DNA of 64,000 nucleotides from Senegalimassilia sp003474385 (GTDB lineage Bacteria; Actinomycetota; Coriobacteriia; Coriobacteriales; Eggerthellaceae): assembly GCF_003474385.1 (NCBI RefSeq), contig NZ_QUCY01000016.1:4776-68775 (forward strand), in the 5' to 3' direction. The translations under genes and the position numbers were made by a program. Each line of letters begins with the position of its first letter. Position 1 is the first letter of the stretch. This document shows, piece by piece, positions 7,754-16,376 of the stretch. The notes below the pieces were generated by a model. That model ran no database searches. It was given only the letters and a program-made list of their open reading frames with translations, and was not told the origin of the DNA.

Positions 7754-9295
7754 CTAGGCCAGGTCGCCGGCCTGCTCGGTAAACGTTTCGTCGAGGACGG
7801 CCTTCATGGCCCAGGGCGGCACCGGCGCGCTTGCGTCGGCGGTCTCGGCGTCGGGGAACACGAAGGCGGTATCGAAGGACGGCTTGTGGGCGGGGTAGGT
7901 GCCTTGGCCGTCGGTGAAGTAGAGAAGGCCGCCGAGGTTTTGGAACTCGCCTCGTTCAAGCGCATCTTCGACATAGGCGAACACGGGTCGGAAATCGGTG
8001 CCGCCCAGGCCTTGGACCTGCACGTTGTCCAGGAAATCGTCCAGCTCGTCCAAGCTGTGGATGCAGTCCACGGCCGTGACGGCGGCGTCGCATTGCACCA
8101 GATGCACGTTCATGCGGGTGAAAAAACCCGTCTCGTTGGACAGGATGGAATATGTGCGCTCAAGAAAACGCCTGACCAGCCCGTCTTTGGTGGACGCGGA
8201 AGTGTCGATGGCTATGACGAAATCGCGGATGCGCCGCTCCTCGACGTATTCCAAAGGCTCGATCAACGGCAGGTTGCCATAGCGCGAAAGGCCGTAACAA
8301 TAATAGACGTAGTCGAACTCATCGTCGTTGACGCGTACATGCTCGCCCATGCGCGCGAACTTGCGCAAGAAAGCGGTGAAGTCCTGCTGGCGGCGCGTGA
8401 CCGAGCGCAGATTCATGGAAAGGTTCGACCCTTCCACGCCCCAGAGCTTGATATAGGAGTCAAGCTGCACGCCCATTTCCAGCGCCGCGTTCTTCCACTG
8501 GTCACGCGAGCGGTCGAGGTTGACGGTGTCGGCGAAGCGGTTGGCTTGCACGCCGCGCGCCTGCTCGGGCGCCTCTTTCTCGGTGATGTCGTCGAGCGAC
8601 AGGCCGCGGTGGGCCTTGTGGTTGGGTTTGGCCTTGCGCGCCTCGTCGGGCATGGGCATGTCCGTGCCGTTCTTGCCCGCCTCGCCGGCGGCGGGGGCGG
8701 GGGAATCGGCGGCGTTTTCCTGCTTCTCGCCCGTTTGGGCCTGACGGCGTGCCGCCTCCTTGGCCGCCATGCGGTGCCAGGGTTCGTGGTCGTCGGCGAA
8801 GAAGGGCGCGGCAAGCTGCGCGAGTTCCTGGTCGCTTAACCTCTTGTCGGCGAAGTAGCGGTATAGCGCCTCGGCCGTGAGCTGCGGACATTCTGCCTGA
8901 AGCTGCGCGAGCGCTGCCGTTTGACGCGCGGCGCGCGGGCTTGCCGTGGCGGGCAATGCCAGCTGGGTGATGACCGCTTCGACGGCTATGTCGCATGCGG
9001 CATCCCAGCGCGCGGCGTCCATGTTCGGGTTGGGGAAGGGGTGCAGAAACACGTCGTGCAGCATGATGTGCAGGTACGTGCGCGCAAGCTCCTCCGGGCT
9101 TGACGCGACGGTGCGCGCCACGTCGGCTGGGCTGTAGCGCAAGTACGTGCCATCGGTGGCGATGGTCTGCCCGGGTTGCGCCAGCAGTTTGAGATGAGCG
9201 AACGCGGCGTTCATGAAGCGCAGGCTGACCAGCAGCTTGTTGCGGGTGAGCTCAAGGGCTTGCTGGGCAAGCCGACCTGAGGCGTTATGTGCCAT
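7754..9295 (-). CDS. VWA-like metallopeptidase-type protein (DUF2201), MoxR partner
   Basis: The 513-residue protein resembles the DUF2201 family: an N-terminal zincin-like part with HIMLHDVFLH (His76, His80, His85) and a C-terminal VWA-like domain with the MIDAS motif DTSAS (364-368) and GGTDF further on. A charged, Ala/Lys-rich linker (about 180-250) separates them. Such proteins are regularly paired with MoxR ATPases, here the next gene. ATG 9295 has GGGAGG about nine bases upstream; the longer open frame to 9910 is Pro/Arg-rich antisense sequence and not real. Whether the histidines still bind metal or cut peptides is unknown. Confidence 0.85.
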   Translation of the reverse strand: MAHNASGRLAQQALELTRNKLLVSLRFMNAAFAHLKLLAQPGQTIATDGTYLRYSPADVARTVASSPEELARTYLHIMLHDVFLHPFPNPNMDAARWDAACDIAVEAVITQLALPATASPRAARQTAALAQLQAECPQLTAEALYRYFADKRLSDQELAQLAAPFFADDHEPWHRMAAKEAARRQAQTGEKQENAADSPAPAAGEAGKNGTDMPMPDEARKAKPNHKAHRGLSLDDITEKEAPEQARGVQANRFADTVNLDRSRDQWKNAALEMGVQLDSYIKLWGVEGSNLSMNLRSVTRRQQDFTAFLRKFARMGEHVRVNDDEFDYVYYCYGLSRYGNLPLIEPLEYVEERRIRDFVIAIDTSASTKDGLVRRFLERTYSILSNETGFFTRMNVHLVQCDAAVTAVDCIHSLDELDDFLDNVQVQGLGGTDFRPVFAYVEDALERGEFQNLGGLLYFTDGQGTYPAHKPSFDTAFVFPDAETADASAPVPPWAMKAVLDETFTEQAGDLA

Positions 9296-9390
9296 TGAGG
9301 GCCTCCCGTCGCTTGATTTCGTCGCTTCGCGCAGTGTAGCATGGGCGGCAAAGCGGGTAAACACAGGGCCTAGATACGGGAGGTGCTTCG

Positions 9391-11424
9391 ATGGCAGCGG
9401 CTGAGGAGATGGTGTTCGCAACGCAGGGCGCGAAAGCGCAGGAGGTGGTGGCGCGAGCCCTTGCGGCGCCGGTGAGCCTTGCAGCCGATCAGGTGCGAGA
9501 GGTGAGCCCGGGGCGTTCGCAGGCGGGCGAGGTGTGGTCGCCGCAGCTGCTGCCGTATCAATCATGGGAAGGCGGCTCCGCGCGCGCCGGGCAGGTGGAC
9601 GGCGATGCCGACGGCGATCTGCTGGCGGCGGGGTCGCTTGGCATGGGCGTGGACGACGACGCCCGCGCGCGCTTGCTTGCCATGGCGGCCCGGCAAGAGG
9701 GCGTGGGCGGCTCCGCGGCCGTGGACGTGCCCGACGAGCAGGACGCGCCGGCAGTGTCGGTTCAGCGCGAGGAGGCGGGCTATGCCCTGGTCGGCTTCGA
9801 TCTGCGCGCGCTTGCGCAAGCTGCCGGAGTGCAATCGGGACTTGCCGTGGTGCTCCCTTCGTTCGTGGACGGCGTTCCCGTGGTGCGCATCGCGCCCGGT
9901 GCGTTCGCACGTCGCTTGGTGCGCGGCGTGGGCGTCGACGTGCTGGTGGTGCCCGACACGGTGCAGCGCATCGGCGCCGGCGCCTTCTCGGCCTTGCCCG
10001 GACGCCATATCCATCTGGGGGCGGGCGTGCGCGCCGGCGGTGCCCAGGCCTGCGACCTTTCCGGCGTCACGCCGCCGCTCGAGCGCCGCACCTATTCGGT
10101 GAGCGGGGAGAACGAGCATTATCAAGCACAGGACGGCAGCCTGCTTTCCGCTGATGGGAAGATGCTTTTGTTCTGCGCCCCGCCCTATGAGGAGCGCTAT
10201 GCCCTTCCCGACGGCGTGGAGGTGGTCGGCGAGACGGCGTTCGCGCAGGGTTGCGAGCCGCCGCATGTGGTGTCGGCGCCGGCGTGTTTGCAGCATGTCA
10301 GGGCAAAGCAATGGGATGCCGCGCTGTGGATGTGCCCGGCCGGGTGCGACGGCGCGCGCCGCCTGCGCCGCCGAGGCGTGCGCGTGTGCGGCCCCGACGC
10401 CATCGAGGCGGGCGGCTGCTGGTTCGACTGCCGCGACGGCGCGGCACTGCTGGTGGCGGGCCCGCAGCCTCCGAAGTCCGCATCGAAGCGCTTCGCCAGC
10501 GTGGCGGCGCGTGCGCGCGCTGCTGCAGCCAGCGACGAGGGCGTTGCCGTGGATGCGAAGCAGGCGGCGGCGCGCGCCGAGGCCAACGATTGCGGCGGGC
10601 TCGTGTCGGGCGGCAGGTTGGGACCGGTCGGTCAGGGGCCGTCGGCGGCGGTGCTCACGCAGCCCCAGGTCGCCGAAACGCTTGCTTTGCCTGCCCAGGT
10701 GCGGGGCGCGGAGCTTGCGCGCATCGCCCCGAGCGCGTTGCCGTATGCGCCGAAGACCCTGATCATCCCCGCAACGGTTCGCGAAGTGGGAGACGGCAAC
10801 GCGTGTCGTGGAACGAAGCGCCTGGTGCTTCCCGAGGGCCTTGAGCGCGTGGGCGCACACAGCTTTTGCTCGCGTACGCTCGAAGGGCCCGTGGCCCTGC
10901 CGAAGTCGCTTCGGTCGGTGGGCGAGGGCAGCTTCGAGTTCTCCGTGTGCCGGCTGGCGTGGTCGGGCGTGGCGGTGCATGTGCCCGCCGACCAGCTGCT
11001 GAGCTGCTTCACCCTTGACGCCGAGCCCGGGTGCGACCCGTTCGACCTGCCTCGCTACGACGAGGTGCTCAGGTCGGGAAAGAACGTGCCGGACCGTTTA
11101 GGGGCGCTGCTGCATCGCCTGGAGCGGCCCGTGGGGCTGGATGCGCAGATGCAGGCCGCCTTCGCCGACGAAGTGCGCGCCGCGGGTCGCGAGGCGCTTG
11201 TGCGCATCGCCCGAGAGGGCAGCCTGGAGATGGTGCGTCAGCTGGCCGATCTAGGGCTTATGGAAGATAAACGCTTCGACGCGCAGATCGAGCTGCTGCG
11301 CCAGGGCAACCGAATGGACTGCGTGGCATTCCTTATGGAGCGGCGGCATCGCAGCGGTGCGCAAGCCGACAAGGGCGGCGAGCAGGACGCGTCTGCAAGC
11401 TTGAGGAGCAAGTTCGCCCTTTAG
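9391..11424 (+). CDS. BspA-like leucine-rich-repeat protein
   Basis: This 677-residue protein contains scattered LRR_5 (BspA/TpLRR) units, seen as phrases of the type LVVPDTVQRIGAGAF and LVLPEGLERVGAHSF around residues 170-210 and 445-500. The N-terminus has no signal peptide or membrane segment, so it may act in the cytoplasm, unlike most BspA proteins. The C-terminal 120 residues are helical, with ankyrin-like wording (EMVRQLADLGLM). GGGAGG lies eight bases before ATG 9391. It is transcribed divergently from the VWA/MoxR operon with only 95 bases between, so shared regulation is possible. Function unknown. Confidence 0.7.
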   Translation: MAAAEEMVFATQGAKAQEVVARALAAPVSLAADQVREVSPGRSQAGEVWSPQLLPYQSWEGGSARAGQVDGDADGDLLAAGSLGMGVDDDARARLLAMAARQEGVGGSAAVDVPDEQDAPAVSVQREEAGYALVGFDLRALAQAAGVQSGLAVVLPSFVDGVPVVRIAPGAFARRLVRGVGVDVLVVPDTVQRIGAGAFSALPGRHIHLGAGVRAGGAQACDLSGVTPPLERRTYSVSGENEHYQAQDGSLLSADGKMLLFCAPPYEERYALPDGVEVVGETAFAQGCEPPHVVSAPACLQHVRAKQWDAALWMCPAGCDGARRLRRRGVRVCGPDAIEAGGCWFDCRDGAALLVAGPQPPKSASKRFASVAARARAAAASDEGVAVDAKQAAARAEANDCGGLVSGGRLGPVGQGPSAAVLTQPQVAETLALPAQVRGAELARIAPSALPYAPKTLIIPATVREVGDGNACRGTKRLVLPEGLERVGAHSFCSRTLEGPVALPKSLRSVGEGSFEFSVCRLAWSGVAVHVPADQLLSCFTLDAEPGCDPFDLPRYDEVLRSGKNVPDRLGALLHRLERPVGLDAQMQAAFADEVRAAGREALVRIAREGSLEMVRQLADLGLMEDKRFDAQIELLRQGNRMDCVAFLMERRHRSGAQADKGGEQDASASLRSKFAL

Positions 11425-11531
11425 GGGGGATGGGTGTGCAAGGTTTCGGGGACATGGGGAGGTTTCCTGCCGACTTATGTCGGATGCCCCGAAAAGCCTC
11501 CACGTGCGCGCTTGTTGCGCGGCAAGGCTGG

Positions 11532-11559
11532 TATACTGTGCCATATAGAACAGCCGTAC
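11532..11559 (+). promoter_or_regulatory. recN promoter -10 and SOS-like operator
   Basis: TATACT (11532-11537) is a good -10 element. Eleven bases further is GAACAGCCGTAC (11548-11559), one base away from the GAAC-N4-GTTC SOS core and of the same variant seen before uvrB. Its place over the likely start of transcription suits a LexA repressor site. The -35 is weak. Confidence 0.45.
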
Positions 11560-11598
11560 GTGTTGCGGCCGCATGATCCGCACGCAGAAGGAACCGCC

Positions 11599-13266
11599 AT
11601 GATCGACGAGATGCAAGTTAAGAACCTGGCGCTGATAAAGCAGGCCTCCCTTGTCCCCGCGCAGGGCCTGACCGTGCTCACGGGCGAGACGGGCGCCGGC
11701 AAAACGGCGTTGCTGTCGGCGCTCAAGCTGCTCATGGGCTCCCGCGCGGACAAGGATTCCGTGCGGGATGGCCAGGATGGCTTGGAGGTCAGCGGGCGTT
11801 TCTTCGGGCTTTCCCGCGCGTCCTCGGATGGCGGTGAGCCGCGTGAAGACGAAGATGAGCTGGTGGCCGTGCGCCGCGTGGGCGCCGATGGGCGCTCTCG
11901 CGTCACGCTTGACGGCCGCATGGCAAGCGTGCGGGAGCTGGCGGGCACGGTGTCGCCTTCCATCGATTTGTGCGGCCAGCACGATCAGCAGCAGCTTTTG
12001 AAGCCGGCGGCGCACGTGGGGATGCTCGACGCATGGGCCGGGCAGGACGTGGCCGAGGCGCTTTGCGCGTATCGGGGGGCGTTCGCCGAGGCGTCGCGGG
12101 CGGCGGCGGAGCTTGCCCGGGTTCGCGATGCCGGAGCCGCCTCGTCGGCGAAGCTCGATGAGGCGCGCTTCGTGCTGCAGCGCATCGATGCTGTGGACCC
12201 GCGCGAGGGCGAATACGAGGAGCTTTCGGCCAAGCTTGCCCGAGCCGAGCACGCTGAAACGCTTGCGACGTCGGCGTATCGCGCGCATCAGGCGCTCGGG
12301 GGCGACGAGGGCGCCATCGATTTGCTGGGCAGCGCCGCGGCGGCCTTGGACGAGGGATCCCGCTACGATTCTGAGCTCGGCAAGCTTGCGGAATCCCTGC
12401 GCGAGGCGGGGTATGTGCTGGAGGATGTTTCGCGCACGGCCCGGGACTATCGCGATGGGGTGGAATTCGACCCTGAGGAACTGGAGCGAGGGCAAGAGCG
12501 CATGGCGGCCTTGCAGGGGCTCATGCGCGCGTACGGGCCGCGTATGACCGATGTGCTCGCAGCGCGCGACGAGGCGGCCGACCTGGTGTCGTTGGTGGAC
12601 GATGCCGAGGAGCGCGAACGTGTCGCGCAGCGGGCGGTCGATGCTGCCGAACGGGCATTGGCGGCGGCGGCGCGAACCCTCGATGATGCGCGCGGCGAAG
12701 CTGCGCCAAGGTTCTCCCAGGCGGTGTCGGCGCAGATGCAGCGACTGGAGATGGGCACGGCGCAGCTCGTGTGCGAGCAGCGTGCGCTGCCGCGTGCGTC
12801 GTGGACCCGCTCCGGTGCGTCGGAGGTGGAGTTCATGTTCCAGCCCGGCGCCGGCATGCAAGCCCGCCCGCTCGCCCGCATAGCCTCAGGCGGCGAGGTC
12901 AGCCGCGTCATGCTGGCCATAAAGGTGGTGCTCGGGCAGGCCGATAGCGTTGATACATTGGTGTTCGACGAGGTGGATGCCGGCGTAGGCGGCTCCGTGG
13001 CCGTGGCGTTGGCCGAGGTCCTGGCAGACCTTGCCCGCAGCCATCAGGTCATCGTGGTGACGCACTTGGCTCAAGTTGCCGTGCGTGGCGATGTGCACTA
13101 TGCGGTCACCAAGATAGCCGGCGACGACGGGATGCCCCAGACCTGCCTGCGGCAGTTGTCCGCCGACGAGCGGCCCGCCGAGATCGCCCGTATGCTCTCC
13201 GGCGACGCCACGGAGGCATCGCTTGCCCATGCGCGCGAGATGCTCGGGGCCGTGAAGGGCGCGTAA
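11599..13266 (+). CDS. recN: DNA repair protein RecN
   Basis: RecN is an SMC-like ATPase that gathers DNA ends during double-strand break repair by recombination. The 555-residue protein has Walker A GETGAGKT near the N-terminus, two coiled-coil arms rich in Ala/Glu/Arg (about 140-380), the ABC signature region IASGGEVSR and the Walker B TLVFDEVDAGVGG near residue 455. ATG 11599 follows AGAAGGA and gives the usual RecN start; the open frame to 11434 has no support. Length is normal for the family. A terminator at 13358-13385 ends the unit, and an SOS-like site overlaps its promoter. Confidence 0.96.
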   Translation: MIDEMQVKNLALIKQASLVPAQGLTVLTGETGAGKTALLSALKLLMGSRADKDSVRDGQDGLEVSGRFFGLSRASSDGGEPREDEDELVAVRRVGADGRSRVTLDGRMASVRELAGTVSPSIDLCGQHDQQQLLKPAAHVGMLDAWAGQDVAEALCAYRGAFAEASRAAAELARVRDAGAASSAKLDEARFVLQRIDAVDPREGEYEELSAKLARAEHAETLATSAYRAHQALGGDEGAIDLLGSAAAALDEGSRYDSELGKLAESLREAGYVLEDVSRTARDYRDGVEFDPEELERGQERMAALQGLMRAYGPRMTDVLAARDEAADLVSLVDDAEERERVAQRAVDAAERALAAAARTLDDARGEAAPRFSQAVSAQMQRLEMGTAQLVCEQRALPRASWTRSGASEVEFMFQPGAGMQARPLARIASGGEVSRVMLAIKVVLGQADSVDTLVFDEVDAGVGGSVAVALAEVLADLARSHQVIVVTHLAQVAVRGDVHYAVTKIAGDDGMPQTCLRQLSADERPAEIARMLSGDATEASLAHAREMLGAVKGA

Positions 13267-13357
13267 GGGGAATAAAGCGCAGCGCGTCGGCCCTGCAGGT
13301 CTCGACGTATCCGTTCGGGGTTTTCCGGGTCGCCACATGGGAATCGCATAGCTTGAG

Positions 13358-13385
13358 GGCCGTCGGCTGAGCCGGCGGCCTTTTT
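13358..13385 (+). terminator. recN terminator
   Basis: GGCCGTCGGC (13358-13367) pairs with GCCGGCGGCC (13371-13380) with one wobble, followed by TTTTT. Confidence 0.85.
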
Positions 13386-13639
13386 GGTTTGCGTGAAGGG
13401 ATCGGGCTTGTGGCGCGTAGGGCGGATTCTCGCCCGGGCACCGGTGCGTCCTGGGTCCGTAAAGCGGAAGGCGCGTCCGTTTCCCGGTGCTGCTCAGTCG
13501 GGCTTTTAGCGTGAAAGCGCGCTGGTTTTCGGGCGTCGGCGTAAGCCGGCGTCCATTTTTATGGGCGCGATGTATGGGCGGAAACCTTGCGTGGTCGATT
13601 GCCGCGAGTTTGTCGGGCACTTGCTTGCCCTGATTGCCC

Positions 13640-13675
13640 TGGAAAAAGAAAAGGTCAGACAAAAAATGTCTGACC
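13640..13675 (-). terminator. tRNA-Val terminator
   Basis: On the minus strand GGTCAGAC, a 7-base AT loop and GTCTGACC (13675-13653) form a perfect 8-base stem followed by a long T-rich run ending near 13640. Confidence 0.85.
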
Positions 13676-13686
13676 TGCGATTTTAA

Positions 13687-13761
13687 TGGTGGCCGGTACA
13701 GGATTTGAACCTGTGACCTTGTGCTTGTAAGGCACCTGCGCTCCCGCTGCGCCAACCGGCC
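13687..13761 (-). tRNA. tRNA-Val (anticodon TAC)
   Basis: The minus strand folds as a cloverleaf: acceptor GGCCGGT with ACCGGCC, D arm GCGC/GCGC, anticodon loop CTTACAA (anticodon TAC, reading GTA), T arm with GGTTCAAATCC, and an encoded CCA at 13689-13687. The anticodon stem has a G27-A43 mismatch at its outer pair. A possible minus-strand promoter is TTGCGA (13818-13813) and GACAAT (13795-13790), 17 bases apart. Confidence 0.92.
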
Positions 13762-14158
13762 GGTTGATGTTCCCGAATGGGTGACGCTTATTGTCGCATA
13801 AGAAACCCGCTTTCGCAAATACTGCACAACCCGTCGACGCCGCTGGGCTTGCTCGAGTTTGTCTTCCGCGTCGGCGGGTTTTTGCGTTTGGGGGCATCTC
13901 GTTAAGCCATATGGCCAGCGTCGCTGCGCGGGTTCGCGAATGTGCAGGAAGGCCGTCTGCTGCAAGGCCTCACGGTGCGGGTTCGGCCGTTATCGGGTTC
14001 GGTTTCTTCTGCAAGCGTTTGAGGGTGGGCAAGAGGATTCCGCATGGTCTTGGATCGGACGGGCATGCAAGGTTTTGACGACAAGAAGCGGCGTTGTCGG
14101 CAAGGGTTTCGCAAGATGGCGCTCCCATACTGGATGCTGCGAAGCGAAGGAGGTGCGC
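13762..14158. other. Upstream region of the Tad superoperon
   Basis: About 400 bases between tRNA-Val and the first Tad gene. Besides the tRNA promoter I find no convincing gene. TTGACG (14077 region) has no good -10 at the right distance, so the promoter of the 20-kb pilus operon is not obvious from the sequence. Confidence 0.45.
13790..13818 (-). promoter_or_regulatory. Possible tRNA-Val promoter
   Basis: TTGCGA and GACAAT on the minus strand are 17 bases apart and would start transcription about 20 bases before the mature tRNA. Confidence 0.35.
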
Positions 14159-14812
14159 ATGAGACGGAACAAGACCGCTGCGGCGGGTGCGATATGCGGC
14201 GTGCTGTGCGCGTTGTGCGTGCTCGGATATACCCAGTCGGTGCGCGGCGAGGCGGAGCGCGCCCGGGCCGACGCCTTGGCCCGTTACGGCGGCGATCAGG
14301 TTGAGGTTTGCGTGGCGAAGCGCGACATAGCCGCAGGTGAAACGGTAGATTCAGGGGCTATTGAGACGCGTTTGTGGGTTGCCGATCTCTTGCCGCCCGA
14401 GGCGGTGCGGCAAACATCGGAGGTTGTGGGGTCGAAGGCGTCTTCCACGGTGCTTTCCGGAGAGGTCCTTTCCGCAAGAAGGTTCGGCGCGGCATCGGCG
14501 GCCATAGACGTGCCCGACGGCAAGGTTGCGATCAGCGTGCCGGCCAAGGACGTGCAGGCGGTGGGCGGCGCGGTATCGACGGGCTCATCGGTGGACGTGT
14601 ATGCCACGGGAAGCGCGGCCACCCAAGCGTTGGCGCGGGGCGTGGGCGTGCTGGCCACCAGCGGCGGAACGGACGATCGGCAGGCGTCGGGGTCGGCCTC
14701 GAAGGTGACGTGGGTGACGCTCGCCATCGACCCGAACCAGGTGGAGGAGCTTGTGTCGGCGGCTCAAAAAACCGAGCTGTACCTGACCTTGCCCGGCGCG
14801 GATGCGAGGTGA
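14159..14812 (+). CDS. cpaB: CpaB/RcpC-like Flp pilus assembly protein (set 1)
   Basis: This 217-residue protein has one N-terminal membrane segment (about 8-24) and a SAF domain (about 45-110) with the typical VCVAKRDIAAGETV phrase, followed by a second beta domain. CpaB/RcpC proteins sit outside the membrane in Tad machines; in monoderms their exact role is unknown. AAGGAGGT lies five bases before ATG 14159, which opens the long Tad gene run. A second, more diverged CpaB is encoded at 27372-28229. The longer open frame to 13859 has no ribosome site and is not used. Confidence 0.87.
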   Translation: MRRNKTAAAGAICGVLCALCVLGYTQSVRGEAERARADALARYGGDQVEVCVAKRDIAAGETVDSGAIETRLWVADLLPPEAVRQTSEVVGSKASSTVLSGEVLSARRFGAASAAIDVPDGKVAISVPAKDVQAVGGAVSTGSSVDVYATGSAATQALARGVGVLATSGGTDDRQASGSASKVTWVTLAIDPNQVEELVSAAQKTELYLTLPGADAR

Positions 14813-14844
14813 GAGCGGTTTTAAAGCAAGCGGAAGGAGAAGGG

Positions 14845-16374
14845 ATGTCCATGCCGTTAGTGGCGCTGTGCGCCGATGAGGAATGCTTCCGGCATCCGGA
14901 GCTGTTGGGCCTTGAAGGGGAGAACCTGCTTGCGCAGCAGTGGCTCATGCCGTTCACGTCCGCCGAAGCGGCACGTATGGCGTTGCGCGATGCGACGAGC
15001 GTGCAGGAGGTGTGGGTGGTCTCCTGCGCGGACGTGGCGCCCATCAACCTTGCGGCGGCGTTGAAGCGTGATCGCGCCGATAGGCGCGTGTGCATGCTGA
15101 CGGCGCAGGAATCGGGGTCGCTGCGGTCCAGGACCACCGCGGCGGGCGTGGATGCGTCGTTGACCAGGCAGGCCTTCGTCGAGCGGTACGCGCAGTGCAA
15201 GCAGGCGGCCATGCGGGCGGTCGAACTGCAGGCGGGGATCGGCCCTGGGGCCGGCTGCGCGCCTGCGGGGGAGGCGGTCGCGCCGCAGCAGGCGGCGTTC
15301 GGCGACGCGCCTTCGGCCGCTTCCCCGTATGGAACGGTCGCGATGCCTGCGGCCGGCTTTTCGGGGGTGCTTGGGGGCGCGGCGGCACCCGCGGCGGCGA
15401 TGGCTTCGTCTGCGGGGGTCCAGCTGGGAGGATCGTATACGCCGGTGAGCGTCCAGACGGGCCTTGCCGCCCCGTCGGCGACGAAGGCTATCGCCGCAAC
15501 CGCTTCCCCCTATGGGACTGCATCGGGGCTGGGGGCTTCCGGAAGCTCCTCGGCTTCGGCGGCGAACCTGCAGCACCCTACGGCGAAGGGCTTTTTGCTG
15601 CCGGTGGTGAGCGGCAGCGGGGGCGCGGGCAAAAGCGCGGTCGCGTTGCTTGCGGCGCATGCGGCCCAGGGGCTGGGCCTGCGTACGCTGCTGCTCGATT
15701 TCGATCTGCAGTTCGGCGACATGGCGCAGCTCATGGGCGTGAAAAAGCCCCTGCGCATTGACGAGGTGCTTGCCCGGCCCGAGCACCTGGCCCAGCTTTC
15801 CTGCGAGGGGAAGGCTCCTGCGCTGCTGGCCGCTCCGGAGCACGTGGATGCCGCCGAGGCGGTGGTGGCGCAGGCGTCGGCGCTTCTGGATGCCGTGCGA
15901 GAGCGCTTCGACGTGATCGTGGCGAACACGGGCGGCGCGTGGGCCGAGCAGCATGCGGTGCTGTTGGAGCGCAGCTCGAAGGCGCTGTTCTTGGTCGATC
16001 AGCGAGCCACCTCGGTGCATGCGGCGCAGCGCGCTCTCGACCTGTGCGCTCGTTGCGGCATAGCCGTCAATCCGTTCCTGTTCACGCTGAACGGCTGCGG
16101 CAAGGGGGCGCCATTGTCGTCGATGGACGTGTCGTGCGCGCTGAAAGGGGCTCACGTGCATGAGCTGCCCGATGGCGGCGCCGATGTGGAGGAACTTCTG
16201 GCGGCGGGGCTGGTGGGCGAACTGATCGATTCGCGCAACGACCTGTTCGAGGGCATCGAGGAGCTTATGGTCGAGATATTGCCTGGCGTATCGGCTGCGG
16301 TGGGGTCTTCGCGCGAGGGGTCGGGCATGCCCTTCCTTCGCGGAAAGCGCTCGCGCAAACGTAAGAAGGCCTGA
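14845..16374 (+). CDS. cpaE: CpaE/TadZ-like MinD-family ATPase
   Basis: CpaE/TadZ places the Tad machine at a site in the cell, often a pole. The 509-residue protein has an N-terminal degenerate receiver-like domain (about 1-120, lacking the phospho-Asp set), an Ala/Ser/Gly-rich linker (about 120-248) and a MinD-like ATPase domain. Its P-loop GSGGAGKS (about 256-263) departs from the standard KGGVGKT at the first residue, as is common in this family; LLLDFDLQFGDMAQL follows. GGAAGGAGAAGG precedes ATG 14845. It is the only CpaE in the window although two CpaF/TadBC sets exist, so it may serve both. Confidence 0.87.
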   Translation: MSMPLVALCADEECFRHPELLGLEGENLLAQQWLMPFTSAEAARMALRDATSVQEVWVVSCADVAPINLAAALKRDRADRRVCMLTAQESGSLRSRTTAAGVDASLTRQAFVERYAQCKQAAMRAVELQAGIGPGAGCAPAGEAVAPQQAAFGDAPSAASPYGTVAMPAAGFSGVLGGAAAPAAAMASSAGVQLGGSYTPVSVQTGLAAPSATKAIAATASPYGTASGLGASGSSSASAANLQHPTAKGFLLPVVSGSGGAGKSAVALLAAHAAQGLGLRTLLLDFDLQFGDMAQLMGVKKPLRIDEVLARPEHLAQLSCEGKAPALLAAPEHVDAAEAVVAQASALLDAVRERFDVIVANTGGAWAEQHAVLLERSSKALFLVDQRATSVHAAQRALDLCARCGIAVNPFLFTLNGCGKGAPLSSMDVSCALKGAHVHELPDGGADVEELLAAGLVGELIDSRNDLFEGIEELMVEILPGVSAAVGSSREGSGMPFLRGKRSRKRKKA

Positions 16375-16376
16375 TC

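Larger units (their letters stand above)
13267..13686. other. Intergenic region between recN and tRNA-Val
   Basis: About 420 bases. It holds the recN terminator and, at the far end, the minus-strand terminator of tRNA-Val. The bases between (13386-13640) show no gene that I can support. Confidence 0.6.

Noticed and set aside
6719..8839. Plus-strand open frame of 706 codons opposite the MoxR and VWA genes
   Set aside because: It runs across two genes with clear Walker and MIDAS motifs and has unnatural composition; a shadow of high-G+C codon use.
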